Positions 22,201 to 35,779 of a stretch of 64,000 nt of DNA are shown in pieces (the stretch's first letter is position 1; each line of letters opens with the position of its first letter). The translations under genes and the position numbers were made by a program. The notes beneath the pieces are model-generated. The model had not been told where the DNA came from. It ran no database searches and worked only from the letters and a program-made list of their open reading frames with translations. The stretch is taken from NCBI GenBank assembly GCA_010015655.1, contig ML976666.1, forward strand, positions 1,097,107 through 1,161,106. The letters are read 5' to 3'. The DNA is from Bimuria novae-zelandiae CBS 107.79. Its lineage: Eukaryota > Ascomycota > Dothideomycetes > Pleosporales > Didymosphaeriaceae.

Positions 22201-24453
22201 TTATGCTATTAGATAACGTACTTGCTTACTACTCTCCCTATTACGTTACACGCATGGAAACAAACGTAAGTAATAGTGTTATTACTAGCGTACTCTCTTA
22301 GCTACAGGATAACGGACTCTGGCGACCTATAGCCTTCTATTCCAAGACAATAAGCGACCCGCAGATAAACTACAATATACACGACAAAGAAATACTAGCC
22401 ATAATCTATAGCCTTAAAGAATAAAAATCTTAGCTTATTAGTCTATAAACGACTAAGCCCTTTAGCGCTATTACTAACTATTAAACGCTAGAGTACTTCT
22501 CTACTAAGCGTAAGCTTACTCCTCGACAGATGCGCTAGGCTATAATAGTAGCTAATTTTAACCTAAAGCTTACTTACCGACCAGGCACTGCTAACATAGT
22601 GGCTAACGCGCTATTACGTAAGCAGGAGGAACTATAGACTTAAAAGGAGAAGGATAAGGTAGCTTGCAAAAGAGTCTTTTTATAGGCTAAGTAGCTAGAC
22701 ATTAATATAGTGCAAGAAGCCACAACCTAACTCGCTAACCTAGCTACTTAAGGATTGCAGGGCTAAGAGCTTAAAATCGCTATAATAGACACCTTTCTAG
22801 CCTCTCCCTTTATAGAGGATCCTCATGCCCTCGTCGATTAGGTAATTAAGGTAAACCAGAATCACGATAGCCTACAAAAGCTACGGGAAAAAGCTCTATC
22901 TAATAACTAAGGACTATAGAAGCTAAATAATTAAGATCTACTTTTATATAAAGATTAGCTAGTTATCTTAGCAGTTAACTTCCTACGCACCTACTTAATT
23001 TAAGCCACCTATACTACGTAGCTCACTACTTACCTAGGAAAAAAAAAGACAGCGAAGCTACTTAGAGATTAGTACTACTAGCCAAATCTAGCAAAGGACG
23101 TGGACACCTATATCGCCACCTATAAGGCTTATTAATAGAGTTATACGCCCCGCGACCGCACCCTAGGACTACTTAAGCCACTACTAATACTAGAGCAAGC
23201 ATGGTAGGACGTTTTAATAGACTTTAAGTTATTCCCACCCGACAAGAAAGGGTATAATAACGCCTTTATTATAGTTAACTACCTAAGCAAGCGCTGCATC
23301 TCACTACCTTACCACAAGACAACCACGGCAGAACAGGCTACAGATATATACTATCGCTATATCTGGCGCGTGTACGGCCTACCCAAGTCTATTATCTCTA
23401 ATTAAGGCCCGCAGTTCATCTCAGCATTTATAAACAAGCTATGCTAACTTATAGGCGTTAAGTAAAAGCTCTTAACAGCTTATTATCCTTAGACTAATAG
23501 CAACACAAAAATTATAAACTAGTACCTTAACTAGCGCCTTCGCCCATTTATTAACTACCACTAGGATAACTAGTCTAACCTACTGCCCTACATGGACTGG
23601 GCTCAGGCTATACTGCCTCATGAGACTACAGGCCTCTCGCCGTACGAGATCGAGTTCGGACATTAGCCTACATACTACTAGGACTAGAAAGAGCGGATAA
23701 AGACCTCGCCCATAGCCCGTAAGCAAATGTCCCGAGAGGAAGCGTAGAACTACGTAAAGATTTAATATAATACTATAAAGCAGGCTATAGAGATAGCTTA
23801 GAGAGAAATTATTCATGCCTAAGAGTAACAAGCACGTTAAGCAAACAAGAAGCAACGTAAGCTAGATTTTAAAGTAGGCAATTAAGTCTATATTACGCCA
23901 AGAGGCTTTATAACTAACTAGCCTAGTTGAAAGCTTAACTAGCAGATATACGGGCCCTACCTAATTATCGCTATAAAAGGACACTCTTACTAAGTTAAGC
24001 TTTCGCTATATATGCACATGCACAATATCTTCTATGTAGACCGCCTATAGAAAGCTGCCACAGACATACTGCCAGGTTAGATAGAGCCAGAAGAGGAGCT
24101 AATAGAGGTTAACAGCAACCTAGAATAGCAAGTAGAGGAAATCCTTAATAGCTATATCTACTAAGAATATTTATAATACAAAGTCTCCTAGACTGCCTAT
24201 AATCTTAACCCTACCTGGTACAACGCCTGAGGCTTTGTTAGGGCACTATATAAGGTAAAGGAGTATTATAACGCATACCTAGATAAAGCAGGGCTACTAC
24301 TACGACTAGATATCTAGCTGCGAGCGTATAAGGCCGGCACCTATCTAAAGATAACAAAGAAAGATAATAAAGCTGCGGTTATACTAGCACAAGGCAAGAC
24401 ACGAAGGAGGTAACACAATAGACTTAGAGGACTACGCCCACCTTAGAGGGGGG
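19248..24453 (+). pseudogene. Gypsy A gag (3' part) and pol
   Basis: In plus-strand order: the end of gag; a decayed zinc knuckle near 20165-20215 (C-Y-Y-Y-K-K-x-K-H-x-x-R-D-C); protease about 20440-20720; RT about 21440-22000 with FTKLDVRQAFYRI and the box Y-L-D-N (YLDD changed); RNase H to about 22440 with HDKEILAI; integrase about 22970-23600 with IDFKLFPPDKKG and GPQFISAF, its third acidic residue replaced (NTKIIN); then a chromodomain-like tail (PTWYNA...GFVRAL). The polypurine tract TTAGAGGGGGG precedes the 3' end. RIP stops occur throughout. Confidence 0.88.
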
Positions 24454-24458
24454 TAATG

Positions 24459-24654
24459 TGTGAGGTTTGATGTTTGCCACTGAGCTGATAGCTTGTTTTC
24501 CTTTTGTTTGTTTTTGATGTTTGCCACCGAGCTGATGGCTTATTTTCCTTTTGTTTGCTGTTTGCCAGTTATCTAGGATGTTTACGCCTGGGTATATAGG
24601 AGATAGCTTACCTCTAGTGGCAGAGGGGGATATACAGGAGTTATTTGGTTCACA
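24459..24654 (+). mobile_element. Solo LTR of Copia D
   Basis: A 196-bp solo LTR with TSD TAATG (24454-24458 and 24655-24659). It is inserted exactly at the junction between the polypurine tract and the 3' LTR of Gypsy A; the last two bases of the duplication are the TG that starts the Gypsy A LTR. It carries two 46-bp units and is almost free of RIP. Confidence 0.9.
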
Positions 24655-24657
24655 TAA

Positions 24658-24926
24658 TGTAACGGCCTAGCATGCCAATAGAACACATAACCTCGCGTGA
24701 GAGGCGCGACTGCCTCACGCCTGGGTGCAGCTACCTCACGCCTGGGCGCAGCTACCCACGCACCCAGTGTAGCTATCTCGGATAGATAGATATTCCGTGC
24801 CGAGCGGCAGCGCATAAAAGCGCCGCAGGCCTGTGTACCTACAGTCTCCTCATCTTAGTGTAGCTAAAATAGAGCCAACCTACCTTATCTACTCTCTTAA
24901 TGCAGGAGCCTGTGCCCGTCCTCACA
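24658..24926 (+). repeat. Gypsy A 3' LTR
   Basis: 269 bp, matching 10252-10520 and the cleaner solo copy at 62704-62972. It has fewer RIP changes than the 5' LTR toward its right end (ends CCTCACA). Its antisense open frame, 24582-24815, is an artefact. Confidence 0.9.
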
Positions 24927-24931
24927 GTAGT

Positions 24932-27900
24932 GCTAATTCTAACAATAATTTATAAAAGACTAGGTGTATACGTGTATCTATAAGTAATTATAGTTTAAAA
25001 TTAATTAGGCCTCTAACTTCTTAAATTTTAAATAGTTTTTTTTTAAAGGTTATCTAGTTTTTTGCTTAGCTATATTATTTTAAAGTTTTTTCGCGAGAAG
25101 AGAACTTTATTCCTCTTTTAAAAGGTTAGTCTTTTAATTCTTTTTTTATTTACGTTTCTTACTATTTATATATTTTATTAGGTAATATTCTTGCGTATCG
25201 TTTTAGATAAGTCTTTTATAAGTTTTACTTTTCGGCTGTATCTTTTGCAACGCTTTTAATATTTAATAAATCTTAGTAAGTTATTAGCTTGTATCCGTGG
25301 TTAGCGTAGTACAGCGAGTACTCTATAGTCGCTAATCTTGCGCTATTATATGCTAGTGAATCTATTAATAGTAGCTTAACCAAATTATTTTATAGCTTAT
25401 TTATATATATCTAAAAGTATTATTTTAGTAACTAATTAGTTTATTCTGTTTATTTATTTATTTTTAAGTAGAAGCTCGTCGTGAGCGTATACTAAATACC
25501 TATTATAGTAGTAAATATAGTCTAATACAAAGATGTAAATATCTTAGCTTTATTAGTAATAAACTTGTCTAGTTATCTAACCTAAGATATAAGTTCTTAT
25601 TTTACTATATAGGCTAACTCTTCTACTAATATAACTTCCTTAATTAGCACAAATCTTAATTCTTTAGTAAGGTAATTTATTATAACTAATATAAAGTTAT
25701 AGGGCCGTTTATTCCTTAGCGCTAATAATACTAGAAGCTTTATAATAAAGTCTAGAGTTACGCTAGACTATAGGGCTTATATCTCTTAGACTTATTTCTA
25801 TAACGTGCTAAATAGTTACCTAACACCTTTTATACTACCTATTATAGCCTAGGGATAGCGTATTTATTTGCGACTTAGCATATTATTTTTATAATTTTTA
25901 GGTATCCTTATTTTTTATCTTTATATAGCTTCTAACTAATAGTAGTACTACTTAATTACTTATTTATACCCTATTTCTATAATCGCGTGTAGGTAATTTT
26001 ATATCCTAATTAAGGTTATACGTGTATTAATTATTATCTGTAAACTGTTTATAGTCCTAGAAGTTAGCTATAAAAAGTCTATAATAGGTAAGGTCTACGC
26101 ATCGGGCCTCTAATATAGACGTAAGCTATATCTTATTATAGCGCAGTGTCCTATTCTCTACCTTTATAAGGATAGCGTTATAGTCGCCGTTGTCTTCTTT
26201 CTCTATAAGATTAGATTGTCTACTAAATGTATTCGTTACTTTATTAGCTATTTTTACTAAGTAAGTAATTTAAAAGTTATACTTTACTAACTATTTACAC
26301 TACTTAGCTTATCTTCTATTAAGTTTCTTCGTGATCGTAAAGCGAGTAAGGTTTAAGTAATTAAAAAATACGTTTACTTAGTATCTTACTACTTTAAGTT
26401 ATACTTCTTATTACCTAAAGTAATTAATAATTATTAGTAGCTCCTTATTATAGATTTTATAATTAAGTTCTACTCCTAAGAACTTCCTAAAATAGTAAGA
26501 TACTAGGCTTTATTTCTTATTATTATATTTTTATAAGAGTACGGCTCCTAGCGCGTAATTTAACAAGTTAGTATATATGCAATATCGTCGCTCTGGATCC
26601 TACATCTATAGCAATAGCGCTATTAGAAATAGGCATTTTAGCTTCTTAAAAGCCTCTACTTTTGTCTTTTATAATAGTCACTATTTACTAGTTTTCGTAA
26701 GTTCTATTAGCGGGGTAGTTATTTTAGAGTAGTTTTTAATAAATTTGCGATAGAAGTTAGTAAAACCTAAAAAAGATTAAATATTTTTTACTAATTCTAG
26801 TAGTAACTATTCTTCTATTATCGAGATCTTTTTTAGATCCATTTTAACGCGTTTCCGGGATATTACGAACCCTAGGTATTCTATTTTAGTAACGTAAAAC
26901 GTACACTTTTTAAGGTATAGGAGTAACCTATACTCTTATAGCTTCTTAAGTATCTTTTAAACATGCTTCTCATATTCCTCTAAAGAACTGCTTAAATAGA
27001 TTAGCATATTATTTAGATATGCTATATAGAATATGTCTAAGTATTTTGACAGAACTTAATTTATAATTTCCTAAAAGGTTACTAGGATATTCGTTAGTCC
27101 TATTAGCATAACTATGTATTTGAAAAGGCCATATTATGTATAAAAGGCGGTTTTTTATTTATTCCCCTTTGCTATTTATATCCTATAGAATCTATCTTAG
27201 ATATTAAATTTTATAAACTACTTGGCTCAGAAAAGTTAATCTATAAGTTCTATAATTAAGGGTAGTAGATATTAGTTCTTAACTATTATAGTATTTAGCT
27301 ATCTATAATCTATATAGAATCGTAGCCGGTCATCTTTCTTAGGTATAAAGAGTATAGGGAAGGCTACAAGACTCTAACTAGGCTACTATTTCCTAAAGCA
27401 AAGATTCTTCTTTAATAGATCCTTTAACTTTTTTTTAGGTTTAAGTAAGGGACCGCAGGCGCTCTAGCTATAACTTAGTTCCTTTTACTAGTAGTATCTT
27501 ATAATCTTACTCCTAGTATTTAGATAGGACTGTCTTATTATACTCCTTAAATAAGTCTATAAACTCTTAGTATTTTACTAGTAGACTAGGGTTCTCGTTA
27601 ACTATCTTAGCTAAATATACCTATAAATAGTATACTTATTTAGGGTGCTATTATAAGATCCTGTTTATTTTATAAATAAATATTTTTTATATTATAGATG
27701 CGTTATTCTTCTTCTTTACTTAAGATTCCTAAAGGGTCCCTTTCTGCTAAGGCTCCGCTTAAGCTATTGCTAGCGAATTTCTAGGTAGGATTATCCTCGC
27801 TATCTAATTTATCTATAGATTATATAGCTTAAGCTACTTATATTTAATAATAGCTTTTATATTACCTATTTCTGCGATAGTAAATATATGTTAGCTCTTT

Positions 27901-28220
27901 AGGCCTTTAATATTAACTTATACTAGCGCTATTTCTAGGCGTAGCTAACTATTACTATATTCTTATAATTATGTCCCGTCCGCAAGTCTTATTTATAATA
28001 GTATTTTCTTATTATAATAAGGTAAATTATATTTCTTAACTACTTTTAAGGATATTAGATATACGTTTACCCCTAGGTTAATAAGTGCCTTTACACGACA
28101 CTTATATATTATAATAGTTTTAATTAAGTGTTCTTCTACTCTATTAGTATCTGCTTAATAAGCTATAAGAATAGCACTATTACTAGTATAACTTATTACC
28201 TAGTAGTGTCCTAGTTTTTT
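24932..28220 (-). pseudogene. Gypsy B pol: integrase, RNase H and RT
   Basis: The minus strand matches 36575-39548 of Gypsy G base for base in layout. By that comparison, integrase is at about 25300-26000, RNase H at about 26150-26700 and RT at about 26800-27480. All are heavily interrupted by RIP stops. It connects with the chromodomain end at 9946-10246 across Gypsy A, and with protease/gag at 34423 across Copia C. Confidence 0.8.
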
Positions 28221-28225
28221 AAATC

Positions 28226-28478
28226 TGTCTGCACAGCCTCGCCTTCCGCACTAAGGGAACTGTGTACCCCTATCATACCCCTGTACCCTCTCACTTCTAG
28301 TTAACCTGATACTGTACCGAAACCCCTTCGCCTCTACACCACCTGGTACTCTATCACATCTACAAGAACTAGAAGGAAGGTATATAGAACTATTATAGCA
28401 CACACACAAGACAAGACAGACACCAGATACTAAAGACAGAAAGTTACTTGTTTATTTCTTGCTACCTGTGAACCGACA
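28226..28478 (+). repeat. Copia C 5' LTR
   Basis: 253 bp, TG...CA. It ends with a 3' portion rich in CACACACAAGACAAGACAGACACC.. type short repeats and TACTTGTTTAT. It is slightly less RIP-mutated than the 3' copy. Confidence 0.93.
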
Positions 28479-28805
28479 CTAATTAGTGGTTACCCTTATA
28501 GTCGATGCTATAAGAGATAACCACAGATAGCAAGGAGAACTAGAAGAGACACGACGAAGGGTATAGCGATACCCTAAACCGTGTGCTAACGAGACCCTAA
28601 GCGTTTACCTAGGTCTCCGCGTTTATTACGCCTTCGCCGGAAGCTCGCGCGTCGTAGCCTACTACTAAGCAATAAGGACTCTAAGCGTTTACCTAAGTCC
28701 TTGTCTATCACGCTCTATAGTACCCGCCACTAATAGTACTATTAATCAACCTGCGTCTTACTCTCTTAAAGAGACGCCTTACGACCCCTAAATCGCTTTC
28801 CCACG

Positions 28806-31800
28806 ATGCCTTTCACCAACTATCTCACGAAGGAAGAACAGGCGCTTATTAATAAGAATAGCTAAGGCTAGCCCCTTAATATTAATAAGAATATAGACAT
28901 TACGAAAATTAATATAAAAAGTGTAAACACATACATCCTCTTCTACTACCGAATCTCCCGAAATAAAGAATAGGAGGACTATAAGCTATAGGAGCAGATA
29001 ACTATTATCTTTAAAGGATAGCTAAAAGAACTCTTTAATAAAGGCAATAAATCTCTTATTACTAAATTCCGAGACTACCTACACAAGCAAGGCGTCTTTA
29101 TAGCTAAGGATAGTAAGTTAATTACCTATAATATTGCAAAAGCGCTATAGGGCAACTATTATAAATAGACTAATAAAAAGGTTGCTCACTAGCTTAAAAT
29201 AAATAAGAGGTTTAACTCGCGCTTTAATCTAAATCTTGCGACATCGCCTCTATATAATACGCCTTTATTATAGTAATCTTCTTAATAACCCTCTGCGCAC
29301 CTTACTTCTTCTTAACCAGCTCTAACAGCACGCACTATTTACTAATCTATACCTCTACTAAAATAGTAGCCCACTACATACCTGCCCCCTCATTAGCAGC
29401 ACAACGCGCCTTTATCCTCTACGCAGCAGCTAAACCAGTATAATACGTACAACCCCCATCTACAGCACGAAAGCCCTACAGACGCCACACGTCTTAATAA
29501 CACACATTAACTTATTACAGACCTCTGCAAGCTATACGACAATAAAAAGCGCTTTAGAGGTAAGCTATATAACGTGTTTAACACTAAATTTAAAATCTTC
29601 TAAGACAATTGCAGCAAGATAGGGCTACCTAAGCAATACTAGGATCGAGCTTTTTTTATTATACTAAAAGACAGAGCGTCTAACTACTACTATAACCGCC
29701 TCGCGGGTCAGGGCTATAATTTTAAGACAATAATAGGTATAATAAAGAGCCACTTCTATAATAAGGAGAATCGTTAATTATACTTTAGTAAGTGGAGAAT
29801 AATCACGCTAGCACGTATAATTAGCGCCTACCCTAATAAATCTTGTCTTAATGCTCTCTAATTACTTATTAACAAGCTCTAGAAGCTTTAACGCGGGTTA
29901 GGCTATAACTACTAAAGTAATAACGTGCTGCGCGAATAACTACTTAATACGTATAATAGTATTAAGGACTATAACCTTACCCTCTTTGCCCTAGCGCCTA
30001 CTTTTAAAGGCCTCTACTTTACTCTATACTTATTTATTAGCGCTGCCACCCGCTCGCGCGAGGCGCGTAATCTAAGCCTAATATAATATACTACTAATAA
30101 GGAGTATTAGAACTACTATAACTTCTAATACCCTTATAAGGACGACCCTAACGCAAACGGCTATAAGCAGTACTAGACTAATAGGACCTATAGAGGTAAA
30201 GGCTTATAAAGAGGTTAAAGTAATAAATTATAAGGATTTTTGTCGCGCTTCTCGCCGCAAGACGTTAATAATCGTAGACTCTATTAAGGCAACTCTTAAG
30301 GATCACTTTTCTAATAGCTACTATAACCTAAGTAATAGCAATCTTAAAAGAAATACTTTATCTATAGTAAGCCTAGCTATTAGTTAATAAAGCACTCTAG
30401 GGACAAGCGTAAGTAATTCTATAATAGATTTTACTAGATAGCGTTAGCCTACTTATACGACGCATAACCTAACGTTGCTAACTTTTACGCTTTCCTAACT
30501 AAGTACAAAGATATTAAAATTAATAATAAGGCCTAGCAAATGCTCGCTACTAAAGTAACAACTAAGGGAGATTAGTTTATTACTAAGTTCTTTAGTATAA
30601 TTAATAGTAATTAGACAATTACCTACTTAAACAACTAAGCTATATACCACGCGACTACACGAATTAACGCGTTTAGGGCTATAGATAATACGCCTACCAC
30701 CGTATTTACGTTTAAAGATTAATATAATAAGAAAGTCTTTTAAGGCATTATACCTAACACGGGAGCCTTAGGCGTCTTAATAGCTAGAAAACTACAAGCA
30801 ACTACTCTATAGGCAGCTATAAGCTTGTAAATAGATATCTTAATAGCTAGGCAGCACCAAATCCGCTTTAGTAAAGGCCAGGCAATTACATCTATAGGCA
30901 CCCTACATGTTAACATAGCAATTAGTAAAGTCACGTTCTACGTGCTACCTACTAATACGCCATTCTTGCTCTGTCTGGCCGACATAAACAGACTAGGCGT
31001 TAGATATAATAACCTGCGCAACGTACTAGTCTAGGGCAACTAGCTACACCTAGTTATACGTAAATAGGGCTATCCATAGCTCCTTATAAATTAACCTAAA
31101 CGCACCGCAGCCGCCAGCTGCCACCTTACAAAGACTAAGCTACGCTAGCTCTACTAACGATTTAGCCACCTATTAGCTTATTAGCTCTACGACTTGCTTA
31201 TTCGCGCTAGCCATAATAACGTCTATAAGGAGCCTATTAATAAGCTTGTTAAGTACTACTAATAGTGCTAACTAAATCAGAAAGCACCTAGACGCTTTAG
31301 ATTTAAGCTTAAGAAACTAGACCTAGACTTTAACTACGAGGTAATTATTAACATTATGTACCTAAATAGAAAACCTGTCTTATATACAGTTAATAACGCG
31401 ACTGCCTTTTAAGCTACTCGCTTTTTTAAAGATGTATTAGCCGCAAGCACTTAGGACGCTCTATAGCATTATTAGATTAATACCTACCTTAGACTGCCTA
31501 AGTATCTTGTCCATAACGCTGGTAGGAACTTTATTTCTACTAAATTTAAGTAACTTGCTAAGTTACTATTAATTAATATTAAAGAAGTACCTGTAGAAGC
31601 TTATAACAGCGTAGGCAAGATAGAGCGGTACCATGCTCTATTATAACATGCTTTTAAGACTATCCGAGCTAATTTACCTATAATAATAGACAGGTAGCTT
31701 ATCTTGTAAATAGCTATTAAAGCTATTAACAACATAGTAGGTCTTAATAGCCTAGTGCCTACGCTCCTTGTCTTTGGCGCCTACCTATAAATAACAGAAG

Positions 31801-34040
31801 ACTCTCCCCCGTTGCTATTAATTACTTAACGCGCTGCTGCTATTAAAAAGGCTATAAGAGAGGTATAATAGGTATATAAGACGCGTTAAATTAATAATGC
31901 GCTAGCAACGCGTAATAGACCTGTAACGCTTAAAATAACTATACTGCCTATTAACTCTGATGTGCGCGTTTGGCGCGAGAAGGATAGATAGATAGGCCCC
32001 TATAAGCTTATTACTATAACGAATGAGACCTATACAATATAGCTGCCGCATGGCCCTACAAATTTCCGCTCAACGGTTGTTAAGCCATACTACACGGATA
32101 CCTCCCTAATAAACAACGAACCAGCCACGCCACTAGCGATTAACAATAAAGATAATAGCTACCTAATAGATATGCCAGACAACGGAGACGATAATTAGGA
32201 CAAAGATAGTAAAACTAGTAGGACTAACTAGCATCGAGAACAAGCTTCTAAACTCCCTTAATAAAAACGTGGCTAACCTAAAGGTAGTAAGAATAAGCCT
32301 AAAGCTACTATAGCCCGCGCGAACCCTTATAGGATAGCTTGTGTGGCTCCTATAGCGTACACTGTCCACGCAGCGCCTAACGAAGCTTATATAATAGAGG
32401 TCTTTATAACGCATAAAGAGAACACTAACTGGCTACTTACTATATAGCTGCGCTAAAAGCAAAAGATAACTACACCTAGTTAACTATTTAAGCTATTAGA
32501 TAATAAGGAAATTAATAGCCTTATTGCTAATAGAGTCTTCCGCTTTGAATAATACGATCCCGGTAAGCACTAAGGACGGATTTTTAAATCGCGACTAGTA
32601 CGCGAAATTAAAGGCAAGACTACTGCTACCCTATACGAGAAATCACGTCTTATAGTGCAAGGCTATTAAGACGATAGCAAAGTAATAATCCTTACCTAAT
32701 TGCCAACTATCTAGCAAGCTAGCTAATAAATTATACTAGCTATTACTCCTTCACTCATGCGTAATAGAGTTCTATTAATAAATAGAGAGATCTCGCTCTA
32801 GCTGCGAGATATTACCTAAGCATACGTATAGTTATGTATAAAGCTTAACTAAGTAATTATTGCCTACTTACCTAAGGAAATTAAATACAAGTATCTACTT
32901 AGCACAGTTATAATAGTTAAGAAGCCTCTATATGGCCTAGCTAAAGCTAGTACCTATTAGTGGGCAACATACAGCGCTTATTATAAGGAAAAGCTTTATA
33001 TAGAGACCTTAACGTATAATCCATGCCTGCTTGTGACCACTACTTAGGACGCCTTTGGCATAGTAAGTATATAGACTAACAACACACTTATCCTCGCGGA
33101 TAAACGTTTCTCTAACCTAGAGGAGAAGGAGTTAATATTTATAGCTAAGCTAAAGGAGAAGCTAACACCTACTACTTTATTAATTTTTAATAGCTGCGTC
33201 CTATTGATTAATCACACTAGCAAGCTCTTACTATAACAAAAGGATTAGGGTAAGAAGATTTATCTTATTAACGCAAGCTTAGCTAACTATTAATAATAGT
33301 ATGTTAAGTAGAGGGCTTGCGGCGCCTACATCGCGAGTATCTACTAACTAGAGGCAACTTTTAACCTCTCTATTACTGTATAAACTTAGGAGCCTACCGC
33401 CGACGACGTTAACGCGTTAAACAAACGCCTATAGTAGTAACTAAATAATCTTAATCGTGGCCTTACCTATAAGGCACTTAACCTAGCTTAGGCTAAAATT
33501 TTTGTCTTTATTAATAGCTCCTTCGTAAATAATAAAGATTTAAGTAGCTAAATTAGCTATATAATTATAGTAGCTATAGAAGATGTTGCTAACGCAGAGT
33601 TTACTATTTATAGTAATCTTATTTACTAGAGCTCTACAAAGAGTAAACGCGTGACTTAGAGCGTACTTGCATTAGAAATCTACGTAATAGTAGGAGGCGT
33701 TAACCTCGCATACTTTATTACCTTAACGCTTGCCATGGTTACAAAGCAGCTTAGTCTGCTATCTCTCCCCCTAGTAGTTTGTACGGACTTATACTCACTG
33801 TATGAGTGTATTGTCAAGCTAGGAACGACTAAGGAAAAATGACTAATAATTAATATTATGGCCTTACGTCAATCATATAAGAGAAGGGAGTTGTTTAAGG
33901 TTTAATAGGTAAATAGCTAAGATAACCCTGCCAACGCTATAATAAAAACATCGCTAAATAAAGCCCTAGAAACTCTTATTAGTATAAACTCGCTGCGCGT
34001 ACGAGTTGACAGATAGGTAATACGCAAGGACCCTACAAAC
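28806..34040 (+). pseudogene. Copia C gag-pol polyprotein (RIP-inactivated)
   Basis: The frame opens at the ATG at 28806 (MPFTNYLTKEEQALINKNS, then a stop). In order: gag to about 29900; protease about 30740-31000, where the active-site triplet reads N-T-G instead of D-T-G; integrase zinc region and core about 31140-31900; RT about 32540-33400, with LSTVIIVKKPLYGLAKAS typical of Copia RT; RNase H about 33480-33990. Stops are TAA/TAG at Gln-type positions. The protease Asp-to-Asn change is also a RIP-type G-to-A. Not functional. Confidence 0.88.
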
Positions 34041-34164
34041 TAGCTCTAATAATAATAATTATAATAACTACTATAGTTATTACCTTCTGACTTTCGCAAA
34101 CAGCCTCTCTAGCGAGTGTACACCTAATCCACACTTGTTTTTACTATAAAAGAAAAGCTACCAG

Positions 34165-34417
34165 TGTCTGCACAGCCTCGCCTTTCGCACTAAGGGAACT
34201 GTGTAACCCTATTATACCCCTGTACCCCCTTACTTCTAGTTAACCTAATACTATACCGAAACCCCTTTGCCTCTACACTACCTGGTACTCTATCACATCC
34301 ACAAGAACTGGAAGGAAGGTATATAGAACTATCATAGCACACACACAAGACAAGACAGACACCAGATACCAAAGACAGAGAGTTACTTGTTTATTCCTTG
34401 CTACCTGTGAACCGACA
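34165..34417 (+). repeat. Copia C 3' LTR
   Basis: 253 bp, nearly identical to 28226-28478. The minus-strand open frame at 34190-34372 is inside it and has no coding meaning. Confidence 0.93.
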
Positions 34418-34422
34418 AAATC

Positions 34423-35153
34423 CTTAGTCTTGCTATTTACGTCCGTAGTCTTTTAGATTTAATTCTTAATTTATACTATCCTTAAATTTCTTAGGTCCTA
34501 TACTACTTATATTATTAGTAGTAGAAATTTTAAGACTTCTTAATTTTATTAGATTTATATACTCTTGATATTCTGTCCTAGGAGTATTTTAGAGTTAAAT
34601 ACTTATATATTATAAGCTTTTAGTGTCTTAATTACTTTTTAAAAGAAGTCACTTCTTTTTATAGACTTAAATATATAAAATACTAGGGGTAATACTTATC
34701 CTATAAGATAAATAGGTAGGTTTTTTTTTATCTTATTTAAGTTACTCTTGTGACGTCCTTAGGGTTATAAGGGCCTATACCTTATAGAAACTATTTAATT
34801 ACGTACTTCTATTAGGCGTAGATATTATAAGTTTCCTAAAGCACCTATGCTAACTATTCTACTTATAGTATTTTATTTAGTAGAGTGGAAAGTGTTCGTG
34901 GTAGTTATTAGGTACTCTACACTAATCCTTACTTAGCTAATAGTAGTCTAGATATTTAGGGATATAAGCTACCTTAGCTTATTCTTTATAATATTATTAA
35001 TATCTCTTTTTTATATATTACTACTATTCCGCGCGTGAATATTACTTAATTATTATAATTTAGTATAGGTAACGTGCTAGGATCACTTATAGCTTTTTAG
35101 CTAGCTAGTAGACGTCTTAAGCGTGCAGTCCTTACATAATTTTTTTTTAGTAT
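34423..35153 (-). pseudogene. Gypsy B protease/gag segment
   Basis: The minus strand follows 45400-46130 of Gypsy G (protease and end of gag) with strong RIP decay. It is bounded by Copia C on the left and Gypsy G on the right, each with a perfect 5-bp TSD. Confidence 0.7.
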
Positions 35154-35158
35154 ACTAA

Positions 35159-35631
35159 TGTTATAAGGCTCTCACACCTTGTTCCGATCCGGGTTAGGGC
35201 GGTAAGGTATCGTGGTGCTTCACGGATTATTTAGTAGTATAAGTTGATGCGACACTTAGCGCGGCTAGATAATCTAATCTTATAATAAATAAGATAACTA
35301 TTAGTCTGTATAGGAGAACGTACTCGCACAGAAGATATATAAGTTAACTACAAAGAGAGAAATAATATAGGAGAACTATTATACTATATACTAGTCTACT
35401 TCTTCCTCATAGTCCCGCCAAGACGTCTTTCTCTAAGGTAGTCCGTGGGACTTCCTATAGTCCCGTACTTTATGCGGGACTTCTCGCTTATACGGGACTT
35501 TATTACGTGACTGCTAACCTAAGCTGCCCTGCGCCCTATTAGGTCCCGTTAACTCTACTACTTCGTTAATAATTACTTTCTTAGCGTAATTATCTGGCTT
35601 CTTTATCCTTATAGGGTTCGTAGTCGTAACA
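35159..35631 (-). repeat. Gypsy G 3' LTR
   Basis: 473 bp, TGTTATAAGG...TCGTAACA. Its inner side meets a polypurine tract (plus strand CTATCCCCCTCCTT). It contains repeated GGGACTT/GTCCCG units at about 35405-35510 that can form stem-loops. Confidence 0.92.
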
Positions 35632-35779
35632 CTATCCCCCTCCTTAAGGTTATTATCTTAATACCTTGCTTCGCTATGCTATGCCGTCGGCGCGTTAGTA
35701 CTAGTTACTATAAAGGTGCGCATCCCCGCGTCCTAAGGCAAATTATAGCCTTCTCTTAATTTCCCTCGCCTTACTAACC

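Larger units (their letters stand above)
10252..24926 (+). mobile_element. Gypsy A, LTR retrotransposon (with nested Copia D)
   Basis: Both LTRs are 269 bp (10252-10520 and 24658-24926), beginning TGTGACGG/TGTAACGG and ending in CACA/TATA. The 5-bp TSD GTAGT lies at 10247-10251 and 24927-24931. Without the composite Copia D (11416-19242) and a solo D LTR (24459-24654), the element is about 6.6 kb. Coding is on the plus strand: gag, protease, RT, RNase H, integrase, chromodomain. It inserted into the chromodomain end of Gypsy B. Confidence 0.92.
28226..34417 (+). mobile_element. Copia C, complete LTR retrotransposon
   Basis: 6192 bp with two 253-bp LTRs (28226-28478 and 34165-34417), starting TGTCTGCACAGCC and ending CCGACA. 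The TSD AAATC is at 28221-28225 and 34418-34422. It is inserted in the protease-RT region of Gypsy B and has no nested insertion of its own. The LTRs differ only by a few transitions. Confidence 0.95.

Noticed and set aside
34190..34372. Minus-strand open frame of 60 codons
   Set aside because: It lies wholly within the 3' LTR of Copia C.
35400..35520. Repeated GGGACTT/GTCCCG hairpins considered as a structured RNA
   Set aside because: They are part of the G-type LTR and present in all its copies; no RNA family is recognisable.
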